From: Rachycentron canadum
Lineage: Eukaryota > Chordata > Actinopteri > Carangiformes > Rachycentridae
Assembly (NCBI GenBank): GCA_038496675.1
Contig: CM076652.1
Coordinates: forward strand, 3,169,684-3,233,683
Reading direction: 5' to 3'
DNA: 64,000 nucleotides
Within the stretch, counting starts at the first letter, position 1. Each line of letters starts with the position of its first letter. The notes below the pieces were generated by a model that did no database searches, was not told where the DNA came from, and saw only the letters and a list, made by a program, of their open reading frames with translations. The position numbers were made by a program, and so were the translations under genes. Positions 55,271-64,000 of the stretch are shown here, piece by piece.

Positions 55271-58200
55271 ACTATAATATGAAAAATAACTTGAAAGAAA
55301 AAAAGATCCATTGTCCCAAATCCAACCACACCCCTCAATTTGTGTTGAGTGCCAGAACACGTGGGGATCCACCTAGAGTCAGCTAACTGTGTGTCGGACC
55401 ATGTACATGAGAAGCATTTAGATGATCTCATCTTGTTCTTCTTATCATCCTTCACAAGCAGACACATTCAGGTTCAGAACCAGGCAAATCCTGAACCTCT
55501 TGTAGATGCACCGAGGTCTAAACCTCAGCTCAGCGTCAAGTTTAGTGTCTGTTTACTTGAGCTGACCTACAAACTGTCCTGCAGGGCATCGCAGGGACGG
55601 ACGTGGCGAAGGAGGCGTCTGACATCATCCTAACTGACGACAACTTCACCAGCATTGTGAAGGCCGTGATGTGGGGCAGGAATGTCTACGACAGCATCTC
55701 CAAGTTCCTGCAGTTCCAGATCACTGTCAACGTGGTCGCCGTCATCGTGGCCTTCACCGGAGCCTGCATAACCCAGGTAGAGCCGACTGACACTGCTGCT
55801 GTTGGTATCTTGTTTCCCGACATTTTGGCAGTTAGAGCTGCTTGTGTCATAGAGTCAATTTTCAGACAGTATTGTATCAACAGCAAGGACACAGTCAACC
55901 TTAGTCACAAGTCGAGACCTTGTGTCACGTAGTGAAAGCATGGGCACATAAGGGGTTAATGAGTCCTTGATATGATTCAGAGCAAAGTCTTTTAATGCTT
56001 TGAAAGCGAGAAGGAGACTTAAAATCACAGCCAGTGTATGTTTCTATGCACTGAAGTAATGTTTTTATGTTTTGCAGTAGTTTCCTGTACCAAGTGCTTA
56101 TTTACTGATTTACTGTTTTTGGTCAAGGAAGAAAACTCACTGTGAAGCTGCAAGAATTTTTAGTCTAACTGCATTTATGCTAAGTTAATGTAGTTTATAT
56201 AATCAAATCCACTGTTAAATTCAGTTTGTAAATGTGGTTACTGGGCTCTGATGGTTATTTCCTTGTTTTCAAGTATGAACTTGTTCTTGTTTCCTAATCT
56301 TCTAAAACTTCAGATTGATGGGGCTGGTGGTTTCTCTGCTTACAGACTCCAACTGTAGGTGTGTGTGTGTGTTGTGTGTGTTTCTAGGATTCTCCGCTGA
56401 AAGCTGTGCAGATGTTGTGGGTCAATCTCATCATGGACACCTTTGCTTCACTGGCTCTCGCCACCGAGCCGCCAACTGAGGCGCTGCTACTCAGGAGCCC
56501 GTACGGCCGCAATAAACCGCTCATCTCCCGCACCATGATGAAGAACATCCTGGGACACGCCATTTACCAGCTGACTGTAATCTTCCTCCTGCTTTTCATT
56601 GGTCAGTGAACACACCATAGTGTGTTTGAGCTCCACAGGTCCAAAAAGAAAGAGCTGAGCTGATAAGAGGACACTAAATCACATATACTTCACACTGCTG
56701 GTTACTGCCACTCACAAGTGTGATCCCATTCAACACATGAGGCAGGGAACTTCATGATGGTTCAGTTCATATCACAGGTTCAGGTTCAGTACTTTTGGCA
56801 TTTGAATATTCTGTTTGCCTTAATAAAAGTCTGTCTAAGAACATAAACACTTCAATGTGAAATCTTAATTAAAAGAACATGTTTTATAAAAGTGCACACA
56901 GAAAGTGTACTGATTCTGATATAATGGGGATTTTAATGGTTTCTAAAGAGGCAAATACCTCCTAAATTTGGTTCATAAAAATGTCCCTTAATAATACAAA
57001 TCCTGCAAAAAAACATCAGAAATGTTTGACGTTTGATGTATTATAATGAACTGATTGAAGATTGAATTCATCTTGAATTATCCTCCTTTAATCCCATCAA
57101 CAGAACCTCAGTTCCATCATTGTAAATGAATGTTTTGATGTGAAGAGGTGAGGTCTTGGTTTGATGTCCCCACCCCTTCAGTAACCTCTGTCCCTCACTC
57201 TCACAGGGGAGAATTTGTTTGACATTGACAGCGGCAGGAACGCCCCCCTCCATGCCCCGCCCTCCGAACACTACACCATCGTGTTCAACACGTTTGTCCT
57301 CATGCAGATCTTCAACGAGCTCAATGCCCGCAAGATCCACGGGGAGAGGAACGTCTTCGAGGGCGTGTTCAAGAACCCCATCTTCTGCTCTATCATCCTG
57401 GGAACCTTGGTCATACAGGTCAGTCATCACACCTGGTCAGATTCACAGTGTTAGATAATGGTGAGGATGGTGATGATGATGATGATGATGATGTCATGAC
57501 TCGGTCCTCCTGTAGGTCATTATTGTGCAGTTTGGTGGTAAACCGTTCAGCTGTGTGAGTCTGACCATTGACCAGTGGCTGTGGTGTATCTTTCTGGGCA
57601 TGGGCAGCCTCCTGTGGGGTCAGGTGAGTGGATCAACTTTATTTTGACAGTACATAGTAGACAGGAAATGAGGGGACTTGGAGTCCTGGCACATTGCAAT
57701 TAGATGTTTTCTAGCATCCTTCCTCATCCTTCACTGTCATGATCTTCATCATTAGACGAACAGTTTCCAAACCTTTGGGTGGTGTCGGTAATATTTTTAT
57801 AGGTAACAGAGTTAAGGAGCAGGAGGTGCTGTTGTTCTGTGACAGCGGTATGATATTTATGCTGGTCCCCCCCTCAGTTGGTGTCCAGTGTCCCCACGAA
57901 CTGGCTCAAGTTCCTGAAGACCGCAGGTCATGGCACGCAGCAGGAGGAGATCCCTGAGGAGGAGCTGGAGGAGATGAAGGACCTGGATGCCATTGACCAC
58001 GCTGAGATGGAGCTGAGGAGGAGCCAGGTGCTCTGGTGCCGTGGCCTCAACCGCATTCAGACACAGGTAGGTTCACCATTAAAAAGGGAATTCCACCTGA
58101 ACATGGCACAACCATGTTCCACCTAAAGACAAACTTTAGTTTTATGCAAATTATTTGTTCTTGAAAATAATCACAGAAAATAATCTCCTGGATAAGCTAC

Positions 58201-59172
58201 TGCAGACAGAGTGTGGAGAGTGTGTTTTCAATAGAGGCAGAAAGCTGAGGAGCAACTTCCCTGATGTCTCTAACTAGTGGTGCTGCTGAAGTGATCAAAG
58301 ATGGACTAAGGACTCTGTTTTTCTAAATATGACTGTGCAGTAAGGAATCACAATCAAAATAAGACTAAACTGATGATGTTTACTTTTTTTTAATATGTTA
58401 ACTGCAGAAACTCCATCAAAATAATGTTTTTCTTTTGTCTTGTGAACTCTGCCGCAGTGATGAAAACTCTAGACACGTTCACAGGTCACAGCTGATTCCA
58501 GCTGTTTAGACTAAAGACTAACAAGCTGTTCAGGTAACATACAGCCCCATGATGTCGGCCACAGAAGCTAATTCAGGAGCATAGTTTCTGTTTACTTCAG
58601 TTTGGACGAATGTCTAAAGTTAGTTCTGTCAAGTTTATTTGGAAGCCTGCGCCACTCACTCTGACATCTGTATGAGAGCAAACTGCTGTTATGATCCATA
58701 GTCTGAATAAAAGGGGCCAGAGTTTTCCTTTGTCGCACTCAGCTCCTCCATGAAACCCTGAACTGACCACCTCCCTCTCGTCTCTCAGATCCGTGTGGTG
58801 AACGCCTTCAGAGACAGTGTGTCTCCCTACGAAGGTCTGGAGACGCCTGAATCCCGCAGCTCCATCCACAACTTCATGAGCCACCCTGAGTTCCGCATTG
58901 AGGACTCTGAGCCTCAGATCCCCCTCATCGATGAGAACGAGGGCGAGGACGACCCCCCGACCAAACGTAACTCAATCATCGTCCCACCGCCGCTGACCGG
59001 ACTCTCCAACCAGCCACCGCTCCCGTCCTCGCCCAACCAGAACAACAATGCCATGGACCGCATCGTCCCACTGCATAAGGACGGCTCTAGGTCCGGTCTG
59101 ATCCCGTCTAACTCAGCGGGGCTGCCGCCGTGTCCGGGGAGCCCCCTGCACAGCCTGGAGACCTCACTATGA
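40699..59172 (+). CDS. atp2b1: plasma-membrane Ca2+ ATPase 1 (PMCA1-like)
   Basis: P2B-type calcium pump exporting cytosolic Ca2+ at the plasma membrane. Twenty coding exons: 40699-40894, 43307-43504, 44727-44984, 45974-46099, 46931-47143, 47667-47693, 50405-50542, 52179-52393, 52625-52867, 53366-53607, 53687-53924, 54149-54328, 54621-54708, 55093-55199, 55585-55776, 56388-56601, 57207-57418, 57516-57623, 57878-58066, 58789-59172. They total 1255 codons plus stop with matching phases (human PMCA1b 1220). Seen: TGES about 241-244, PEGLP in TM4, phosphorylation site D484-KTGT, TGDGTNDGP about 804-812, calmodulin-binding helix about 1111-1140 and PDZ ligand ETSL. The APTKRNS-like tail and NLPKKEKSV favour ATP2B1 over ATP2B2/3; the teleost 'b' copy is possible. 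An in-frame stop at 40618 supports the chosen ATG. Other exons may be alternatively spliced. Confidence 0.95.
40895..43306. other. atp2b1: atp2b1 first coding intron
   Basis: About 2.4 kb with no exon seen. Its main feature is the TATG/TG/TA/CA block at 42279-42388, including a perfect 48-base palindrome. Confidence 0.7.
42279..42388. repeat. compound TATG/TG/TA/CA microsatellite with palindrome
   Basis: Successive TA, TATG, TG, TA and CA tracts. Bases 42340-42387, TG repeats then TA repeats then CA repeats, form an exact 48-bp palindrome centred at 42363/42364. Confidence 0.95.
43505..46930. other. atp2b1: atp2b1 introns flanking exons 3 and 4
   Basis: Introns 43505-44726, 44985-45973 and 46100-46930. 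Only short simple repeats are seen: ATC repeats near 44478 and CTT repeats near 45818. No additional exon was recognised. Confidence 0.65.
46931..47143 (+). CDS. atp2b1: atp2b1 exon with Lys/Glu-rich expansion
   Basis: After the conserved GTHVMEGSGKMVVTAVGVNS block this exon encodes LLGAGGAGEEGDGDGEE and then about 30 residues made almost entirely of K, E and D. It lies in the cytosolic loop before TM3, next to splice site A, where vertebrate PMCAs are shorter and variable. The preceding intron ends in a CT-rich tract and a normal acceptor. Confidence 0.9.
47667..47693 (+). CDS. atp2b1: atp2b1 27-nt microexon (splice site A)
   Basis: A tiny exon between TTTCTTTCACAG and GTAAGC encoding a Lys-rich nonapeptide (KKDDKGKK plus split codons). 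Both flanking introns are phase 1, so inclusion or skipping keeps the frame. Its position matches the small alternatively used site-A exon of mammalian ATP2B genes (39 nt in human ATP2B1). Confidence 0.75.
47694..50404. other. atp2b1: atp2b1 intron after the microexon
   Basis: A 2.7-kb intron without supportable exons. The region where further site-A exons might lie shows no clear Lys-rich open exon with splice sites. Weak simple repeats only. Confidence 0.6.
50637..50667. repeat. (TTGA)n microsatellite
   Basis: About seven perfect TTGA/GATT repeats in the atp2b1 intron after exon 50405-50542. Confidence 0.9.
50757..52070 (+). repeat. cluster of teleost retroelement-like fragments
   Basis: Three pieces I recognise as dispersed teleost sequence fill this atp2b1 intron. 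First, 50757-51290 starts TTTACATTTACATGCATTTA, then CTTTTATCCAAAG and AGAGATGAGTCTTCAA. Second, 51420-51640 has GGCTCCTCTCCTGTGGAACC and GTCACCAAGTGCTCTCTCATG. Third, 51830-52060 has TTATATAGCGCC, CAAGGCACTTTACA, a CATGAGCAGGACTTGG block and AACCAGGTTCAGGGTGG. The last two resemble 3' parts of fish non-LTR elements. Class assignment is from memory and uncertain; no reverse transcriptase remains. Confidence 0.55.
52625..52867 (+). CDS. atp2b1: atp2b1 phosphorylation-domain exon
   Basis: Starts KMMKDNNLVRHLDACETMG and contains CSDKTGTLTMNRMTVVQ, with the aspartate that is phosphorylated by ATP in each cycle. It ends at the IMPPEKEGG junction with the following exon (53366). Confidence 0.97.
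54709..56387. other. atp2b1: atp2b1 introns around exons 14-15
   Basis: Introns 54709-55092, 55200-55584 and 55777-56387 surround the hinge-domain exon (55093-55199) and the TM5 exon (55585-55776). A CT repeat (55235-55267) follows the donor at 55200, and a GT-rich tract (56357-56381) precedes the acceptor at 56387. Confidence 0.65.
56602..57206. other. atp2b1: atp2b1 intron, no features
   Basis: Ordinary AT-rich intron between the TM6-region exon and the next exon. Nothing beyond splice sites is seen. Confidence 0.6.
57467..57493. repeat. (GAT)n microsatellite
   Basis: About nine GAT repeats inside the 97-base intron 57419-57515, taking up about a quarter of that very short intron. Confidence 0.85.
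57878..59172 (+). CDS. atp2b1: atp2b1 last two exons: calmodulin-binding autoinhibitory tail
   Basis: Exon 57878-58066 ends LRRSQVLWCRGLNRIQTQ and exon 58789-59172 continues IRVVNAFRDS. Together they form the calmodulin-binding helix that releases autoinhibition. Human has WFRG where this has W1118-C1119. The tail keeps ESRSSIHNFM and ends SLETSL, a class I PDZ ligand, i.e. the 'b' splice form. The 722-base intron between them shows no recognisable site-C insert exon. Confidence 0.9.
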
Positions 59173-59810
59173 AGTGACCACTTCCTGTTCCAGTGGTTGG
59201 TTCTTTTTGTACTGTGTTCCTCATGGCGAGAGCGCTGCTTCCTCAGAGAGCGGAGGAATGAAAAAACATTTTAAAAACAGACTCGTCTGGTTGTTGCTCG
59301 TCAGGAGTTCACCTGCTGGTTTTCAGAGTCCAGGAAGCAGATTTGTTTCCAGATGAGATTGGTGTTTTCGTCCTTCATGATGTTTTTCTTCTTAACTTTA
59401 ATGAACTCTGCAGTTGTTATTTAGGCAAAGAGTGTTTGTGAAGTGGTTAATCAATAATCAGTTTCCGATCTGTAAATATCGATGTTGATGTTCAGACGAA
59501 GTCAGGGCTCAGTTTAATCTGCAGTGTTTCTGTTTGTCAGCAGACGAGCTGATGTGAGCTGACGATGACGAGTTAAGGTTCAAGGTTAGTTTGTGTGGAG
59601 GTTTAACTTAAGGATCTGTGACTGAAATGTGTAGAGTCAGTCAGTTTTAATGAGGAGGGGGTCAGGGAGGGGTGTGTTCTTACAGAGACGTGTTTGTAGA
59701 TAGAAATGTTTAAAGTAAATGTCTAATGTCTCAATTTTATTCTAGTATTTTTGTAAAAAAATGTTTTAGGTTGTTTCAAAAGGTGTAAAACCAAACGTTA
59801 TTAAAAGCTC
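59173..59810 (+). other. atp2b1: atp2b1 3' UTR, probable
   Basis: Follows the stop at 59170-59172. An ATTAAA variant signal at 59800-59805, followed by TGGGTGTTTGTGAC, is a reasonable polyadenylation site. No other feature is seen. Confidence 0.45.
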
Positions 59811-61136
59811 AAAAACAACATCTGGGTGTTTGTGACACGTTCAAACCGAAGAACTGATTCAACTCAACTCCAGTGATGATGTCAAACTGACTAAAACGTA
59901 TTAGTGACAATGAAGAAGAGATCAGGTCACCGTTCTTCACACTTACACCTTCAGACATCGCTAAACACAGGATGACAAATTCACCTAACTAATGATATCA
60001 AAGGCTGTTTCTTTATACAGCTGGTAATACAATACAAGTTAGGGTGAGAGTTTTCACTTTAGGCTGAACCAAGGCCAAAACAACAAACAAACTCAGTCTA
60101 CTCCAATACGACTGAACCAAATTCAAGAAGTAAACCTGACACAAACAGGAGAAAAGCTCTGGGGTTTGAACAGGCAACGTGCGGCCGGTTGGAACCGTCT
60201 TGGTTCAAAACTGTTCGACCTCAGGAAGGAGCCGATCAGCAGCTCATCCCGGTATCGCACACACATTTGTATACGTGACATTAACATGTCAACAAAACCG
60301 CCAGCAAAACAACAGGACACAGTCATAACACAGGTCTGGTATTATTCCAAGACTCAGGCCTCAGAGTTTGTGGTCGTTATAGACAAGGTGATGGGCGGCT
60401 GTAGACGGTGGTAACCACCATCATAAAAAAAAGAAATTAGATTTTTGGTTTTTGATTTCCACATCATCATTTTATTCTGATCCATTCAAATGATCTAGTT
60501 CAACCATTTATCCTTTACTTTTAAATAGCTATTACCATCATCTAATTACTTGGGTTGTTTAGTCATTAATTTGGAGACAATCTCACCAATGTGCCTGTTA
60601 TTGCAGAAAATGTCAAGTTATGAGAAGAAACTTGTGATTTTAACAGAATAATTTCTCCGTTTTCAAGAAAATGTATTTCCAGATGAGAGAGAGTTGTAAA
60701 ATAAAGTGAAAATAAGGGTTTTTCATGAGTGGTTGTTGAGATAATACTCTCAATGGTGACATCATTAAAGTCACAAGTCACAACAATTTATTCATTTTAG
60801 ATTCAATTCACTGTCAATTCACAAATCACTGGATCATCTTCCTCTCTAATCTGCAGCCCTTAGCTCACTTCGATCATTAAAACTCAAACAGTTCAAGTTT
60901 AATTCGGCTAAATACAGTTTTAGATGAACTTTTTAATCTTTTAATTAATTACAAAAAGTATTTTTGATTAATTGTTTTATTTTCTTATTTTATAATTTCA
61001 TGTTTAAATTTAAGACTTTTTTTCAGATTTTAACTGAATCAAACTTGTAAACCAGATTTAAAATTTAAAACAAAAAACTAAAAGAAATCAGTTTTAACTC
61101 TGTGGACTACAATACCCATAACTCCGTTCGGTCCCC
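59811..61136. other. intergenic region, atp2b1 to gtse1
   Basis: AT-rich sequence with no exon or recognisable repeat. Open frames near 60166 and 60566 show no family resemblance. Confidence 0.55.
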
Positions 61137-61300
61137 TCCGTCATAAACTTCAACCAATGGCTGGAGGCGTGTGAGTCACGTGACCAGCGGCGCAGCAGAT
61201 TTGAATTGTTTGTGTACTTGTGTTCGCCTCGCAGTTTGAATGCGGAGAAAAACAGAAGATTTGTGAGTTTTCAGAGGAACTTAAGGTTTGCATCTTTCAT
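61137..61300 (+). promoter_or_regulatory. gtse1: gtse1 promoter with CCAAT, E-box and CHR-like motifs
   Basis: A CCAAT box at 61154-61158, the palindromic E-box GTCACGTGAC at 61175-61184, and two TTTGAA motifs (61200-61205 and 61235-61240) matching the cell-cycle genes homology region. CCAAT plus CHR is the layout of promoters bound by NF-Y and the DREAM/MuvB complex and expressed in G2/M, which fits gtse1. The first, non-coding exon probably starts here and is spliced to 61571. Confidence 0.6.
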
Positions 61301-61588
61301 ATAAGTCGAACAGACTCGTTTTGGGGCCTAACAGCCGCCGAATGAACCAAACTTAATGTTTAAATCCTCGGTTTAAGGCTCGTGTCGGTTACCGTTTGAT
61401 TTGGGTGGAGGACTGACGGGCTAGCAGGCTAACGGTAAAGTTAGCATGAAGATTAACGGTGGCGTTTGTGTTAAATTTCAGTTTTTTTTGTGAAATGTCG
61501 CTCTTATAGTTGGATGTGACAGTTGAATGTGCCGCCGTAGGTCTCACCTGGATCAATCTGTGTCCCACAGAGACGAGCCAACGGCGGG

Positions 61589-64000
61589 ATGGACTGTCGA
61601 GCTAACAGCGGTGAGTTCACCTTCACCGTTAACACCGTGTCCCTGTGATTCACCCACTTCATGATCCATGTCTGTGTCTCTGAACAGATTTGTTCTTTCT
61701 GCCCGATGAGAAGTTTGACTTCGACGTTTCTCTGTCACCTGCCAGGTAGGAAGCACATGTCTGTTTCTGTTACACTCGTTTCTGGGGCCCGGGATCACCA
61801 TCAAACCAGCCCTGCACTTTGACCCAGGGGCTGCAGCCGATACCCTGTTTCTCCCCAACAGAGCCACACACACTAACACACTCACCGGCCACTTGACTGG
61901 GTACACCTCGCTAGTCCTGGGTTTGACCCCCTTTTGCCCTCAGAACTGCCTCAGTTCTTAAGGCAAAGTGCTGGAGACATTCCTCAGAGATTTTGGTCCA
62001 TATCGGCTCCACATCAATGATGCGAACCTCCCGTTTCACCACATCCCAAAGGTCCGTTGGATCGAGATCTGGTGACCGTGGAGGCAGTTTGAGCCAAGTG
62101 AACCCATTGTCATGTTGAAGAAGCCGGTTTGAGATGATTTGAGCTTTCTGACGTGGTGCGTTATCCTTGCTGGAGGACGCCATCAGAAGATGGGAACGCT
62201 GTGAACATAAGGCAACAAAACTCAGGTCAGCTGTGGTGTTTAAATGATGCTCAGTTGATACTAAGGGGCCAAAAGTGTGGCAAGAAAATTTCCCCAGACC
62301 ATTACACCACCAACAGCCTGAACTGTTGTTACGATGCAGGATGGATCCTTGTTTTCATGTTGTTTACGCCAAATTGAGCCCCGACCATCCAAACGTCGCA
62401 GCAGAAATAAAGACTCATCAGACCAGGCAACGTTTTCCCAATCTTCTATTGTCCAGTTTTGGCGAGTCTGTGCGAATTGTAGCCTCAGTTTCCTGTTCTC
62501 AGCTGACAGGAAGTGGCACCCCATGTGTTCTTCTGCTGCTGTAGCCCGTCTTCAAGGTACAACGCGTCGTGAGTTCAGCAAATCTCGGTCATAGCGAGTG
62601 TTTATGTGAGTGACTGTTGCCTTTCTATCAGCTCAAACCAGTCTGGCCATTCTCTTCTGACCTCTGGTCCAGAGAACTCCCGCTCACTGGATAGTTTCTC
62701 TATTTGGGACCATTCTCTGTAAACTTGAGAGATGGTTGTGTGTGAAAATCCCAGTTTCTGAAATATTCATACCAGCCCATCTGGCACCAACAACCACGCC
62801 ACGTTTAAAGTCCCATAAATCACCTTTCTTCCTCATTATGATGCTCGGTTTCAACTTCAGCAGATTGTCTTGACCATGTCGAGTCAGATATTTGCATGAA
62901 CAAGCAGTTGAACAGGTGTGTATAATAAAGAGTGGTGAGTATATATCAGGGTCGTATATACCAGTGATGTGAAATTGTTTATTCACAGCCTGCTCTGCTC
63001 TGATCTCATCCTTAATAAACACAGGGGAAACACTGCAGACTGCAACAGTTATGAACCCATCACAGAGTCAGTATGGTCTCAGCATTCTCTGTGTTTTCAC
63101 CACACAAACCCTTGGAGCAAAGTAAGGTTATATACAGACTGAGCACTTTATTAGGAACACCATGCTTATACTGGGTGGGGCTTCTCCTGGCTCTGAAAAC
63201 ATCCACCAGATATTGGAGACTTTCTGAGACTGCTTCACATCCCAAAAGTGTTCTGCTGGATTCACATCTGGATCTTCACTGAACTTACTGTAATGTTAGT
63301 GAAACCACTTTGGGACCAGCTTTTCAATGACAAGACTCAGAATGCGACACTCGGACCACAAATAACTAAAAAGGCCCAAACTGAGTCAAAACATCCCTCA
63401 TACCATTACTCCATCACCACCACAAGGCAGGTTCTTCCTCAGCAGAAATACAGGTCCATCAAACCAGACCTGACCATGAACTGAAGCTCCTGACCTGTAT
63501 CTGCAGGGCTTTATGGAGCCACATGATTGGCTATGAATGAATAAGCAGGTGTACAGGTGTTCCTAATAAAGTGCTCTGTAGGTCTGTCTTCAGAGGGCAT
63601 TTTTGTGATCTCACATATCTATTATCTGCCAAGAATGATAAGATCTTTGAGGCAAAACCAACATTTGAATCCATTATTTCCAGACTGATCTTTTTTTTGT
63701 TTGGTTTAACAAATATGATTGAATTATATCATTTTTAAGAATGAAAAATGTGAGTTTTAGTGAAGTTTAGCTCAGATCTGGAGCTTTTGCCTTCATCTTT
63801 TTTCTAGATTTTGCAGGTCTGAGTTTCATCTCTGTACTGACTGGTCATTGCTGTGATGTCTGTCTCTGCTCTGCAGCTCCAAAGGTGATGAAGATGAGGA
63901 TGAGGTGTTTGTAGGTCCGCTCAGCCATAAGGAGAGGTGTGTCTCTGTTCACATGGCGTCTCGGCTCGAGAATAGCAGCAGTGGCGCACGGGCAAGCTGG
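61589..64000 (+). CDS. gtse1: G2 and S-phase expressed protein 1, 5' part
   Basis: Microtubule- and clathrin-associated, p53-regulating protein made in S and G2. Three coding exons are visible: 61589-61610, 61688-61745 and 63877 to the window end, which cuts the gene. They read MDCRANSD, LFFLPDEKFDFDVSLSP and SSKGDEDEDEVFVGPLSHKERC, then a variable Ser-rich stretch. Human GTSE1 has LLADEKFDFDLSLS and DDEVFFGPFGHKERC at the same place. The start ATG lies in an exon whose acceptor (CCCACAG) is at 61570, so an untranslated first exon is expected upstream. The 2.1-kb third intron is filled by two Tc1-type elements. Only about 67 residues are available, but the motif match is specific. Confidence 0.88.
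61881..62940 (-). mobile_element. degenerate Tc1-like transposon, family B
   Basis: An element of about 1060 bp on the minus strand inside a gtse1 intron. Its ends resemble the fish Tc1-like termini CTCACCGGCCACTT and (other end) AATAAAGAGTGGTGAG. Minus-strand translation gives transposase pieces in order: MRKKGDLWDFKRGVVVGARW (DNA-binding region), FAQTRQNWTIEDWENVAWSD with the first catalytic Asp, SSSKDNAP for the second, and PRSPDLDPTDLWDVV where the usual final acidic residue region is altered. Frameshifts and stops separate the pieces, so no functional transposase is encoded. Confidence 0.88.
63141..63576. mobile_element. short TIR element, Tc1-related
   Basis: Perfect 21-base terminal inverted repeats (63141-63161 and 63556-63576, containing CACTTTATTAGGAACACC) bound about 436 bp without a usable ORF. 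Terminal sequence and size suggest a non-autonomous deletion derivative of a Tc1-like element, different from the neighbour at 61881-62940. It lies in the same gtse1 intron. Confidence 0.8.

Noticed and set aside
58067..58788. Search for the PMCA 'a'-tail exon (site C)
   Set aside because: No open stretch with acceptor and donor resembling the mammalian insert was found by eye; reported as absent, not as a feature.
1..64000. Search for CRISPR-like arrays, operons or bacterial-type systems
   Set aside because: The window is vertebrate nuclear DNA. The tandem arrays are simple or degenerate satellites without regular spacers, and all recognised genes are spliced.

Overview
This window comes from the nuclear genome of a bony fish, most likely a percomorph-type teleost. 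The evidence is short exons with GT-AG introns, dense CA/GT and GATA microsatellites, a V-SINE/mermaid-like tRNA-derived SINE, several decayed Tc1-like DNA transposons, and proteins that align throughout with vertebrate families. I assembled exons by hand from splice signals, reading-frame continuity and remembered family sequences; no database search was run.

Layout. Bases 1-4270 are repeat-rich flank. drd4 (dopamine receptor D4) lies on the plus strand in four coding exons between 4535 and 14996, total 390 aa. A repeat-filled convergent intergenic region follows to about 20 kb. deaf1, on the minus strand between 30884 and 20460, has eleven coding exons and 513 aa, with SAND and MYND domains. 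bet1l, also minus, lies between 36765 and 33174 with four coding exons and 109 aa (a Golgi Qc-SNARE). A plasma-membrane calcium ATPase most like ATP2B1 is on the plus strand from 40699 to 59172, with twenty coding exons, 1255 aa and the PDZ-binding 'b' tail. The start of gtse1 (plus strand) occupies 61589 to the window end, with its third coding exon running off the edge. All four complete models have coding lengths divisible by three with matching intron phases, which strongly supports them.

The genes do not form a pathway. drd4, deaf1 and bet1l are neighbours in human 11p15.5, so this looks like conserved vertebrate synteny, while ATP2B1 and GTSE1 lie on other human chromosomes. That makes the bet1l/atp2b1/gtse1 junctions of evolutionary interest.

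Mobile DNA is old and non-autonomous: one recognisable but broken Tc1-like element (61881-62940), a short terminal-inverted-repeat relative beside it (63141-63576), a second Tc1-like family in two copies (18240-19218 and a fragment near 24 kb), a small AT-rich MITE in drd4 intron 2, a SINE, and retroelement-like tails in an atp2b1 intron. I found no convincing undescribed biological system. The most interesting signals are regulatory: UG or CA tracts at the splice sites of three deaf1 exons, a frame-preserving 27-nt microexon in the calcium pump, upstream ORFs before drd4, and a cell-cycle type promoter before gtse1.
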